Positions 36,481 through 44,444 of a DNA stretch of 45,408 nucleotides are shown one piece after another (position 1 is the stretch's first letter; each line of letters starts with the position of its first letter). The stretch covers positions 2,266,417 through 2,311,824 of the forward strand of contig NZ_KE356561.1 of the NCBI RefSeq assembly GCF_000415985.1, read 5' to 3'. Both the position numbers and the translations under genes were made by a program. Below the pieces are notes generated by a model that worked only from the letters and a program-made list of their open reading frames with translations, did no database searches and was not told the origin of the DNA. The DNA is from Haloquadratum walsbyi J07HQW2 (GTDB lineage Archaea; Halobacteriota; Halobacteria; Halobacteriales; Haloferacaceae).

Positions 36481-36524
36481 AGCCTGAGGCGGGATCTGAA
36501 CCCGCGCTCTCGTCCTTACCAAGG
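36481..36524 (-). tRNA. 3' half of a tRNA-Thr(GGT) gene, attachment-site scar
   Basis: On the minus strand the sequence runs from the anticodon loop TTGGTAA (anticodon GGT) through the anticodon 3' stem GGACG, variable bases AGAGC, a perfect T-arm (GCGGG, TTCAGAT, CCCGC), the acceptor 3' strand CTCAGGC and discriminator T. The 5' half is absent: the bases that should give CGTCC, the D-arm and GCCTGAG are replaced by AAAAAAGACC and unrelated sequence. This is the standard product of tyrosine-recombinase integration into a tRNA gene, so it marks one end of an integrated element. Confidence 0.85.
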
Positions 36525-36558
36525 TCTTTTTTAAATTGACCGCTTCACGCCCACCACT

Positions 36559-36625
36559 GCTGGTTATCGACTTGACGCATTCCTTCTCATCCCGGGATGA
36601 CTACATAGGTATACAAATAACCAGC
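36559..36625. repeat. Nested palindromes just inside the element end
   Basis: GCTGGTTAT (36559-36567) and ATAACCAGC (36617-36625) are perfect 9-bp complements. Almost at their centre lies the perfect 12-bp palindrome CATCCCGGGATG (36588-36599). Possible binding or recombination site. Confidence 0.55.
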
Positions 36626-36695
36626 GGGTACAACATCGGGAGTCACAGGAGTACGGTCCAGAAAACATCGCACAGATTCAAACCGGCTACCTTTG

Positions 36696-37337
36696 TTACA
36701 TGCTCACAATCGAGTCGCTGGCGGGGAACGGCTCCAGTATAGAAACAGGCACCAGATAGTTGTAGTGACCGTACTTCGACTTCATTCGATCCCTATCGAG
36801 AATCGTCTCTTTCGTTGCCGCGCCAAAGAGCGTCAGCTTAGCACCCTCTAATTGCGCGGGAACGTAGTAATCAGAATTAACGCGTCCTTCTTTCACCGGT
36901 AAAAATTCGGCTTCTTCTGACTTGTCTTTATTTCAACCGTCCGTTCAGCTCCCTCGATCGAGACGTCAAAATCAACACCATCATCTGTCCATCCAACGAT
37001 CTCGGTATTTAGTTTCGGATCAGCACAGATGGCAAACGCCATCTCAACCCATAAGTCCAATCACATGTCGATCCTCGGGGTTCACACCCCAGGTGCTCGA
37101 CTTATTATCCCAGTCATCGTATTCTTCGAACGACTGGTTCCGCTCTCTCGCCATCTCACCGACCAGCCGGACATATCGAGGCGGTATTTCAACGCTGACA
37201 GTCACTCGTGAACTCGTCAATTCGCCCTTCTCGGTCGATAAGCCGATTCGAATTTGAGAACGGCAGTTGATGACTGTAGTGAACTCTCGCTCATACCCCT
37301 GTGGTCCATCGTTGTTCATCGGGCTCACTGCGCCCAC
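36696..37337 (-). pseudogene. Decayed PD-(D/E)XK nuclease-like protein gene
   Basis: Three frames together give one protein. The first (from 37337) has TVSVEIPPRYVRLVGEMARE and ends EDRHVIGLMG. The second reads EMAFAICADPKLNTEIVGWT, then DDGVDFDVSIEGAERTVEIK and TSQKKPNFYR. The third has EGRVNSDYYVPAQLEGAKLT and continues to FPASDSIVSM. The DFDV followed by EIK spacing is the D-x(n)-ExK core of PD-(D/E)XK nucleases. Two frameshifts inactivate the gene. The family of the rest is not known to me. Confidence 0.5.
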
Positions 37338-37506
37338 ATAACTACTTAGTTGGGCTGGCGATTCGTGCCGGGATCAAGGAGAAATAGCTAGATATCTTAT
37401 ATCGTCACCTCAAATATGATCAAACAAGTCTTCCACAACTAAGAGTGGCAGTTCGAATCGCCAATTAGCCGCCCAATTTATTCCACTCGGAGTGAAACAA
37501 CTACGT

Positions 37507-37764
37507 ATGTCAAGTGACTCAGACCCACGCGTGGAGGCGGAATCCACGATCAACGACAGTTATGGAACGACGATCCCAGCACCGATTCGACACGCACTTG
37601 ATGACACGCTTGAGCCGGGAGATACCGTTCGGTGGATTATCTCAGATGGAGAACTTTCGCTTGAGATCGTCCACGAAGAATACGGTGCGTTTGAGGACGT
37701 CGAACCGTTCGACGGGCCGGCGTGGGAGAGCGACACTGCAGCTGAGAGTGCTTGGAGCGAGTGA
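37507..37764 (+). CDS. AbrB-type (VapB/MazE-like) antitoxin
   Basis: 85 residues from ATG 37507, with an in-frame ATG at 37492 as alternative. ESTINDSYGTTIPAPIRHAL and EPGDTVRWIISDGELSLEIV form an AbrB-like swapped-hairpin domain. The acidic C-terminal tail (EDVEPFDGPAWESDTAAES) is the usual toxin-binding part. It overlaps the PIN-domain toxin gene by 1 nt (TGATG), so both are translated from one mRNA, and the pair should autoregulate. Confidence 0.85.
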   Translation: MSSDSDPRVEAESTINDSYGTTIPAPIRHALDDTLEPGDTVRWIISDGELSLEIVHEEYGAFEDVEPFDGPAWESDTAAESAWSE

Positions 37765-38207
37765 TGCAGGTAGTCTGTATTGATTCAAATATTGTTCTCG
37801 CCGCGCGAAATGCGAATGCGAAACGTCACGACGACGCTACGGCGATATTCAACGCGATCGATACCGGGGAGCTGCCCCGTGCGCGACTGATAAACTACGT
37901 TGTCCCCGAAATTCTCCATCCACTCCAGAAACGCATTAGCAAAGCGGCTGCATTCGAAACTCTTGATCGTCTGCAATCGAGTCGCGGGTTCGAACTTGTC
38001 TACGTCTCGAAAACCGTTCACCTATACGGCGAACAGTTGTTCAGAACCTATGAGGCGTTATCAGGGTCGGAATGGGTCGATTCGATCCTCACTGCGTACA
38101 TGCATAGTGAAGACATCGGATACATCTATTCGTTTGACGACGACTTCGACGTGTCTGATGATGTGACCCGACTCACGACCGCAATAAACCCATTCAAGCC
38201 AGATTGA
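37764..38207 (+). CDS. PIN-domain toxin (VapC-like)
   Basis: 147 residues from ATG 37764. The PIN active-site acids are visible: Asp6 in VVCIDSNIVLAAR, the Glu in VVPEILHPL, and Asp in EWVDSILTAYMH and YSFDDDFD. VapC-like proteins cut tRNA or rRNA when freed from the antitoxin. The gene is directly coupled to the AbrB-type antitoxin gene upstream. An in-frame ATG 12 nt upstream exists, but the overlapping TGATG start is preferred. Confidence 0.87.
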   Translation: MQVVCIDSNIVLAARNANAKRHDDATAIFNAIDTGELPRARLINYVVPEILHPLQKRISKAAAFETLDRLQSSRGFELVYVSKTVHLYGEQLFRTYEALSGSEWVDSILTAYMHSEDIGYIYSFDDDFDVSDDVTRLTTAINPFKPD

Positions 38208-38277
38208 GAGCTTTCAGCTGAGTTGGTTTCCCAACTCCACAGAGAAGTTTGACAACCAAATTCTTATTCTCCCAGTC

Positions 38278-38584
38278 ATGTCATCAGAGCATATGAGCAC
38301 AGAGTCTGACACCAATCAAGATCCCCCAGTTGGGATAACCATCACGCTCAATTACGACGACGAGTGGCGGGTGGCAAGCGATGAAGAGACAGATGTCACG
38401 AGTCAAGGAAAACCTCGATAAAGCACTCAAAGGATACTACGGAGAAAGCGAGTCTCCGAGCAATTCGGAACTTCGAGACATAGGTATTGATCCAGAACAG
38501 AATAGCTCTGGAGCGGCTCTCAGAGCTCGAAGATCAAGGGACTCTGGATGGGCTCGAAGAGCTGCGAGGCTGACAGAAATTTAG
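38278..38584 (+). pseudogene. HicB-like antitoxin gene with a frameshift
   Basis: The first frame (38278-38421, 47 residues) ends shortly after GITITLNYDDEWRVASDEET and DVTSQGK, the typical HicB start. The remaining part appears in another frame: ENLDKALKGYYGESESPSNS, then ELRDIGIDPEQNSSGAAL. The loop normally between SQGK and ENLDKAL (about six residues) is missing, so a small deletion caused the shift. No HicA toxin gene is visible on either side. Confidence 0.6.
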
Positions 38585-38906
38585 GAGGTTGAACCTGTTC
38601 AGAACCTCGCTGTCTGAGGGGTGTCCGCTGCGTTCTACCAGGTCTGGACACTCCGCCATTTACATCTCAGATAGAATGACCCCTGTCCCGGTGTGCCGGG
38701 AGGGCGCATAAGATATTTAATCTAATGACATGACGATTTGGTATCGTGTGTCTGTATGATATTGAGCGTTGAGGAACGCTGTTTCTCGATCTTTGCGAAC
38801 GGACGAAAGGTACCCACACCGGGAGAATCAAGCTTAAGAGCTTGTGCCTGGCAAAAACGGAGAGTTGCGTACCGCGATCGGTAGGCAAGTAGGCTGAGAG
38901 AATTCC

Positions 38907-39452
38907 ATGTCAACAAAAATAGAGCCCGATACGGTCGAGCATCTGGAAGGTGAAACAATCAATCGGTATGTGCTGCCAGAGGACGGGGAGACAGCGTTCT
39001 GGGTTGACACCTCCGCCAATTCTTGCTCTGTGACATGGGAAGCCTCAGACGAGTTCGAGGTCGAAGGCTATGTGGACTTCTTGTCAGGTCTTGACTGATC
39101 CGGAACTACGCTGGATTGCTTAGCCTCGTTTGATGAGAGAAATAAGCGACTCGGGACAGATGGCATTGAAACTGTACAGGATCAGCCGGATTACCCATCG
39201 GAATGTGCCTATCTAAGGGCTGAAGCCGAGGATCTCGACATGGAGTGAATTGAGAATGATCATACGAATGTGCTTGTGCTCAGCTCCAGTCCGTATAATG
39301 AGCGACTGTTCCACGAGATTTTCGACAACATGAGGCAAGTGCATACTGAGCCTGACTTTGATATTCCGTGTTCCAAGGGATTTGAACAACTAAAGAGAGT
39401 TGTCTCCCGAGACGGTGAAGATGGTTTCAACAAGAGCCAGAGATATAGCTGA
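38907..39452 (+). pseudogene. Unknown protein gene with two in-frame TGA codons
   Basis: One frame runs 182 codons from ATG 38907 to TGA 39450-39452, broken only by TGA 39096-39098 and TGA 39246-39248. The first part is TVEHLEGETINRYVLPEDGE, then AFWVDTSANSCSVTWEAS and YVDFLSGLD. After the first stop comes LDCLASFDERNKRLGTDGIE, and after the second VLVLSSSPYNERLFHEIFDN. All three parts have coding-like composition without indels. No family recognised. The first 63 residues could be made as a small protein. Confidence 0.45.
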
Positions 39453-39636
39453 GTAGATGTCGTCTCAGAAGTGCAAGTCATTGCGTTGGAGTTCTTCCTG
39501 AGAGCATTTCCAAATAGAGTGAGTTCGGCTCAGTCGGTCTCTGTTTCGATGTCTATGGTCATCGCCGTCTTGATGTGTGCGTTCAGTTCTTTGTTATTCC
39601 CCAGCAGAAGAGTTGGTTTGAGAGGAAATATACTGG

Positions 39637-39762
39637 CTAAGAGGACTCCTCCGGCAATAATACGCAGGGTTGCCTGAGTTCGGTGCAGTGTCCGTCGTTG
39701 TCGCGGTAGAGGCAGAAGTTTTGGAGTTCTTGTTCGTTGTTTTCTTGGATAGTGCTGCTCAT
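39637..39762 (-). CDS. Small Cys-containing protein
   Basis: 41 residues from ATG 39762. NNEQELQNFCLYRDNDGHCT and ELRQPCVLLPEES hold three spaced cysteines and a His, like a small zinc-binding protein. A TTTAAATAT stretch directly precedes the ATG. Downstream coding-like sequence (another frame) suggests it may be the start of a broken longer gene. Confidence 0.3.
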   Translation of the reverse strand: MSSTIQENNEQELQNFCLYRDNDGHCTELRQPCVLLPEESS

Positions 39763-39868
39763 ATATTTAAAAACGATGTCTCTGACAATTCAAAGGTGAG
39801 AACTACATGAATCAGGCTAAGCGGTTAGCCGAGGAACTCTCTAAACTGTAGGAGACTGACTTGTGGCA

Positions 39869-40161
39869 TCATCTCCGGGACTTGATCTTCTTGATTGATT
39901 CAGGTGTGTATGCTTGATCTCGGTGCTCTACGCCAAGGAGTACGACTTTGTCGCCGTCAGGGTCGAAGAACACTCTGTGGTCTAATTCGCCGGTTTTCAG
40001 TTTCAGTCGGAAGATTTCCAAGCCTTGCTTGTTAATGAATGACGTGTTTTGTCCGAGGGGACCGTTTCTGAGTTCTGCGATCCTACATCTAACCTGTTTC
40101 TGGACTGTTCTTCCAGCTTTTCAGATCTTCAACAGGCTCCTTCTCGGATCTCAAGCTTCAT
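39869..40161 (-). pseudogene. Decayed RelE/ParE-like toxin gene
   Basis: The start MKLEIREGA (ATG 40161) overlaps the RHH antitoxin gene by 11 nt. The reading then shifts to EPVEDLKSWKNSPET and again to VQKQVRCRIAELRNGPLGQN, then EIFRLKLKTGELDHRVFFDP, DGDKVVLLGVEHRDQAYTPE and a stop at 39869-39871. The strand-rich FRLKL...HRVFF pattern and the tail KVVLLGVEHR are those of RelE/ParE toxins. Two frameshifts inactivate it. Confidence 0.65.
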
Positions 40162-40396
40162 CCGACAACCCGAGTTCCTTGTCTAACTCCTGAAGCGTGT
40201 ATCGGTCTTCCTTTGCTTCTTCGTACTCTTTGACACGTTTCTGAAGCTTCTCTGCGACTTCAGGTCGTAGTACCAAGTCCTCTCCTACCTTGTCCCGCAA
40301 TGCTTCACGGACGTACTCGGAGACGCTGTTGTAGTTCTTTCTCTCAACTACAGCCTCAACCTCGCTTTTCTGATCATCTGGCAGTTTAATTGTCAA
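40151..40396 (-). CDS. Ribbon-helix-helix antitoxin (RelB/ParD-like)
   Basis: 81 residues. MTIKLPDDQKSEVEAVVERK and YNSVSEYVREALRDKVGED form a CopG/ParD ribbon-helix-helix; the C-terminal part (KLQKRVKEYEEAKEDRYTLQ) is helical and acidic, suited to wrapping a toxin. It overlaps the decayed RelE/ParE-like gene downstream. The antitoxin frame itself is intact, so it may now act only as a DNA-binding protein. Confidence 0.82.
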   Translation of the reverse strand: MTIKLPDDQKSEVEAVVERKNYNSVSEYVREALRDKVGEDLVLRPEVAEKLQKRVKEYEEAKEDRYTLQELDKELGLSDEA

Positions 40397-40681
40397 CGAA
40401 GCTATAAAAAGTCATCATAGTGATACTATGATAAGACAGATATGAAAATTGACCTGTATATATGATGACAAACCTATATTAGCAAAAGGTTTGGAAAACC
40501 AGCACAAGCCTGGTTTAGATACAGTAGGAGAAATCTCCGTAGATATTCACTCAGAAGAGAAATCTGACGGGTTAGTGCAACAGTCTCTACGTGCCATTTC
40601 GTATACCTGAGACTGTATGGCTGATCTACCCTAAATTTATCAATCTGTGGTCACAATGTACATACAAGAGGTGACTTGTGA

Positions 40682-40984
40682 ATGGGCAGTACCAGAGTCA
40701 ACTTCCGTCTCCCGGAAGAGTTGATCCAGAAAGCGGACGTAGCAGCCGAGGTCAGCAAAAAAAACCGGACTGAGATCGTCAAAGAGGCACTCCAAGAATA
40801 CTTAGACGACATCGAGGGCGACGAGAAATTCAAGGAAGCAGTCGTAGAACTCTACCTCAACGATCAAATCAGATTCGAAGTACTCAAAGAGTTCATCGGA
40901 CGGCAGGACGCTGAATCAGTACGTGCCTCCAAAACCATTCTGGACCAAGGTGAAGATCTAGCCGACGACCTCGCAGGATTATAA
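40682..40984 (+). CDS. Ribbon-helix-helix antitoxin paired with a PIN-domain protein
   Basis: 100 residues. TRVNFRLPEELIQKADVAAE and KKNRTEIVKEALQEYLDDIE form a CopG-type ribbon-helix-helix DNA-binding domain; the acidic C terminus (VRASKTILDQGEDLADDLAG) probably binds the toxin. It lies 12 bp before the PIN-domain gene, in the same orientation, and should regulate their joint promoter. Confidence 0.85.
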   Translation: MGSTRVNFRLPEELIQKADVAAEVSKKNRTEIVKEALQEYLDDIEGDEKFKEAVVELYLNDQIRFEVLKEFIGRQDAESVRASKTILDQGEDLADDLAGL

Positions 40985-40996
40985 AGGCTTGAGAGA

Positions 40997-41482
40997 ATGA
41001 TCGTAGCGGATACAAGCGCCCTTATTTCTATAGCCTCAACCGATCTCCTCGACACCTTCCTAACAGAGTTTGACGTCCACACCACGGATACAGTAGTCGA
41101 AGAACTGGAGGAAACCAGCGAATACGACGACCGGCACGGAGAAGCCGCCCAAACAGTGCTCGACAACATCGATCAGATCAAGGCCCATCATGTCCAGAAA
41201 GAGTTCACTTCTTCCCGTATAGATCAAGGAGAAGGCGGCTGCGCACTTCTGACCAAAGAAACAGAAGCAGAGTTCCTGATCACCGACGATCTCCGGGCAC
41301 TACCCGAGCTCCAGAACTTAGCAGACGCAAAAGCAGCTATCTCACCAATCATCCTGAAAGCACTCGTCAAAAGAAACGTGCTTGAACAACAACAAGCAGT
41401 GAATAAACTTGACGAACTCGCGGAACAACGGGACTGGCTCGGCGCACCAATCTACGGAAGAGCACGGAACTTGTTTAACTAA
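40997..41482 (+). CDS. PIN-domain protein, probable toxin
   Basis: 161 residues. MIVADTSALISIASTDLLDT carries the first PIN Asp, VVEELEETSEYDD the Glu, and DQGEGGCALLTKETEAEFLI followed by TDDLRALPEL the later acidic residues. This is the PIN subclass often linked to RHH antitoxins, with a probable endoribonuclease function. The gene is intact and immediately downstream of the antitoxin gene. Confidence 0.82.
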   Translation: MIVADTSALISIASTDLLDTFLTEFDVHTTDTVVEELEETSEYDDRHGEAAQTVLDNIDQIKAHHVQKEFTSSRIDQGEGGCALLTKETEAEFLITDDLRALPELQNLADAKAAISPIILKALVKRNVLEQQQAVNKLDELAEQRDWLGAPIYGRARNLFN

Positions 41483-41708
41483 ACCACGTCAGTTTATTCC
41501 TCTATCTTCTTCAAATCATGTCTGCGAAAATGGATATCAGGAACATCACCGTTATCGAGTTCTCGCAGAATCGATTCTTTCGTTGTCCCCAATAGAGACA
41601 TTCAATAGCAAAATTTAACCGATTTACCGTGTAGTATATAAAAGATATTCTAATCGGTCAAAATACCACACCGATATCTAAGTATATGAGGTACTCGACG
41701 AGGGACCT

Positions 41709-42836
41709 ATGCAACTCTACACGGCTGCTGAAACAGAAACTGGCACAAAAATTGTTCCATATGAGCAGACCGGGTTCAAATCTGAGGAAACATTTGAAGA
41801 CCAACTACAAACCCATCCAGAACTCCTGATGAACGAGCGGGTATTTCTCATTGGTCGACAAGTCCAATTGGATGGACAATACGCCGATCTCGTTGGGCTT
41901 GATCGATGGGGGAATATCATCGTTATTGAGCTAAAAGTCGGGAGTTCTGGGTCCGGGTCGGCGAGCGAAGAGACAATTCTCTCACAGCCGCAGAATTATG
42001 CTCGGTCATTTGAATCGTTCGGGTATGACAATCTCAATGAGGTCTATCAGGAGTATTGTGACCGGATAGAGCGTGGAAAATATGACATTAGCAAGGACTC
42101 CGCTCATGATGGCACTCTCCAGACGGACTTTGAGACGGTGTTTGGGGATTCAATTGAAAAACACCAGTTTAACAGTACACAGCGGATGGTCGTCGTCGCA
42201 GAGGAAATCACTCGACGAACAGAGCGAAACGTGAGGTATCTTCTTGAGCAAGGACTCAATTTCCAGTGTAGGGAGATACAGACATTCCATCTATCAGGTG
42301 ATGATGACTCCAAAACGATGCTGACGAGTTCCACTGTCGTTGATTATCCAACAAGCAGGGTCCGCCCGAGGAATCGACCAAACCCTACGTATCCAAGGCT
42401 GGTCAACAACATTCTCGAGAGGTCACACCCAAAATTCCAATCTGTAACGAAAGCGGCGTCAATCAGTGACCTGTTCCCAGAGGGGATTGATATGCGCGAG
42501 CCTCGACTCGTCAGTCAGAACACGCATCATCCGACATCAATCAGATATCGACTCGCTCCAAAACCAGATGACGGAACCATAGTGATTGCAATTGACGCTC
42601 AAGACGATACTGTAGACGCGGTCTCAGAAGTTCAAGAGATGCATGCGGATTTTTCCGAGCAGGGGCTTGAGGTCACTGGGAATCAAACATACCGTGTCGT
42701 CACCCGCAAGTGGGAGATCGAGAGTGCCGACGGTCTTGATGAAACCATGCGCGACGAGATTGCGGACACTTTCGCGATGTTGGTGAGATTAGGTCATGAA
42801 GCGTTTGCTGATTCGCAGAGAGAGATCCACGGCTGA
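41709..42836 (+). CDS. NucS/DUF91-like PD-(D/E)XK nuclease
   Basis: 375 residues. The nuclease core lies at the N-terminal end: TFEDQLQTHPELLMNERVFL (Glu), GQYADLVGLD (Asp) and NIIVIELKVGSSGS (ExK). Together these form the PD-(D/E)XK metal site seen in NucS/EndoMS and DUF91 proteins. The C-terminal half (TQRMVVVAEEITRRTERNVR, then a long variable part) may bind DNA or a partner. Classic NucS has an N-terminal DNA-binding domain ahead of the nuclease; here the nuclease comes first, so it is a relative rather than NucS itself. It lies in the integrated element and may act in defence or element maintenance. Confidence 0.78.
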   Translation: MQLYTAAETETGTKIVPYEQTGFKSEETFEDQLQTHPELLMNERVFLIGRQVQLDGQYADLVGLDRWGNIIVIELKVGSSGSGSASEETILSQPQNYARSFESFGYDNLNEVYQEYCDRIERGKYDISKDSAHDGTLQTDFETVFGDSIEKHQFNSTQRMVVVAEEITRRTERNVRYLLEQGLNFQCREIQTFHLSGDDDSKTMLTSSTVVDYPTSRVRPRNRPNPTYPRLVNNILERSHPKFQSVTKAASISDLFPEGIDMREPRLVSQNTHHPTSIRYRLAPKPDDGTIVIAIDAQDDTVDAVSEVQEMHADFSEQGLEVTGNQTYRVVTRKWEIESADGLDETMRDEIADTFAMLVRLGHEAFADSQREIHG

Positions 42837-43616
42837 CAGGATGTTGAATCATTGATTCGCACCGGTCAAATTGACGAATGAAAAAGTCACACAGTTATAT
42901 CACTAAGCTGGGAAGTACCAGAGCTGCGGTGGGAGACGGGATTGAGAGTGGTAATAGGTACTGTAAGCATCGACCGACGGCTTGTCGGCTAAGAACACTG
43001 AGATAGCGTCTATCGGTTCAAACGATCGAGAGATTAACTCACGATCCAATTCCACTCCGAGGTGTTTAGCCTCCTCCCTTTCTTTCAGAGGTGAGCCCGC
43101 AACAGTAGGTCAAGGACAATTACCACTCGGAATAATACCCATTTTGGGGCGGTCGACTGGAAGGGGGGGGGCCGATATGACATCCGTACGTACTCGCTTG
43201 GCACTGCGTACCCGCGTACGGGAGGGTCTGAACTCGGGTTGCCGGATTACAGAGCTGTGTCCACGCCGTATTATTATAGGTAATTACTTTTATTCGCAGT
43301 GGATAGGCGAGAAATTATAACAGACCCGGCGCGAATCCGGAACACGACCTTCTTGCTCTACTGACGCTTGTGCGTGGCACTCCGATCAGTCTCTATGAGA
43401 AATCAAGTGTACTATGCTCTCAGTACTGTTGAGTGACTAATCGCAGAAACGGTTCCGACCAGGGCTGATAACCCGGCCTCTGGATGCCGTTTCTCCAGAA
43501 GGGATGCTGTCGCTACCCAAGTGGATGCCTAACCTCCCCACGTTAGCGAGGCTCTAAGTGAGCCTCACGTGAATATAGGCGTGTAACAGGGATATTCCTC
43601 CTTATCATCTGACATT
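42837..43616. other. Gene-free region of the element
   Basis: These 780 bp have no supported gene. They contain a run of nine G residues near 43166-43174 and a strong hairpin at 43539-43571. Local composition is more GC-rich than most of the window, unlike normal spacers here. Confidence 0.45.
43539..43571. repeat. Long hairpin upstream of the LAGLIDADG gene's 3' end
   Basis: CACGT plus GAGGCTC pairs with GAGCCTC plus ACGTG: 12 base pairs around a 5-nt loop (TAAGT), with a 4-nt bulge (TAGC). It may be a terminator for the minus-strand gene at 43617-44123 or a protein-binding site. Confidence 0.55.
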
Positions 43617-44123
43617 CTATAGTTTACTAGCCGACTGGACTATCTCTTCAATTTCATCGGTCGCGATTGAGTTGGTCGCGCTGATGTAGTTGATATCGTC
43701 TCGGAGCTCAGCCAGTTCGATCACCTCATCTGCGGTGAGTTGTCGACCGGGTTGGAGCAGTTCCAGCGCGGATCGCCAGTTCTCATACGCATTTTGCTTC
43801 GCCGAATTGAGAAACTCAGTGGAGGGGTTTTGCTCAAGATACTGGTCGATCAGTTCGATCAGCTCATGACACTCGGCTCGGCTTGAGATTACCCACTGAT
43901 AGCCTTTCATCGTCGTATTGACCGTTCCTAATCCGTAGAGTTGACACTGATTCTCAAGTAGTTCTTGCTCATTCTTGCCCATCGATATCGCCATTTTTGG
44001 TCCGTAGTAGACGTCATATCGATACCGATCATCGCGGTTGAAGATGACGAAGAATGACCCCTCGCCTGCGATGAGGCCCATCGTGTACGCGAGAGAGATT
44101 TCACTGTGGTTGGTTGGTTGCAT
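43617..44123 (-). CDS. LAGLIDADG homing-endonuclease-like protein
   Basis: 168 residues. The motif SLAYTMGLIAGEGSFFVIF is a LAGLIDADG helix with the catalytic acid (GEGSF), and YGLGTVNTTMKGYQWVISSR with CHELIELIDQYLE matches the core beta-alpha pattern of the single-motif family. One motif per chain implies that it works as a homodimer. It is not embedded in an intron or intein, so it is a free-standing endonuclease of the element. The C-terminal extension (QLTADEVIELAELRDDINYI) is helical. Confidence 0.78.
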   Translation of the reverse strand: MQPTNHSEISLAYTMGLIAGEGSFFVIFNRDDRYRYDVYYGPKMAISMGKNEQELLENQCQLYGLGTVNTTMKGYQWVISSRAECHELIELIDQYLEQNPSTEFLNSAKQNAYENWRSALELLQPGRQLTADEVIELAELRDDINYISATNSIATDEIEEIVQSASKL

Positions 44124-44444
44124 TGATTGTGTGTTTCCGCTGTTCGTAGGACGGTGCCGCCGCTCGTCGACTGCGGATTATTTCTTATAGGATAGTAGTC
44201 ATTAAGCGATGTTGTAACCGCTGATAGCGGCTTGGTGAGGGGGACTTATTTCCATGAATCGTAGCCTTACACAGAAAGATGGAGTGCCACCACGGGCGTC
44301 TATTGAGCCTCTAACGCAGATATAGCACAAGATTTTAGATACGATTGATAGTTTGGTAACTGCGAGTGGGAGGTTACATACCAGCCCCAGTACGTATCGT
44401 AAGAAAGCCAACAAATTAAACATCCAATTCAGTGATTTAGATAT
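44124..44444. other. Divergent gap between the LAGLIDADG and exonuclease genes
   Basis: These 321 bp carry AT-rich promoter-like stretches near 44175 and 44330. No frame or RNA is supported. Confidence 0.4.

Noticed and set aside
36481-36560. A complete tRNA gene at the scar
   Set aside because: The minus-strand sequence upstream of the anticodon loop lacks the D-arm and the GCCTGAG acceptor strand needed to pair with CTCAGGC.
42982-43320. 112-residue plus-strand frame in the element's gene-free stretch
   Set aside because: It is Arg/Ser-rich, crosses the nine-G run and has no domain or start-site support.
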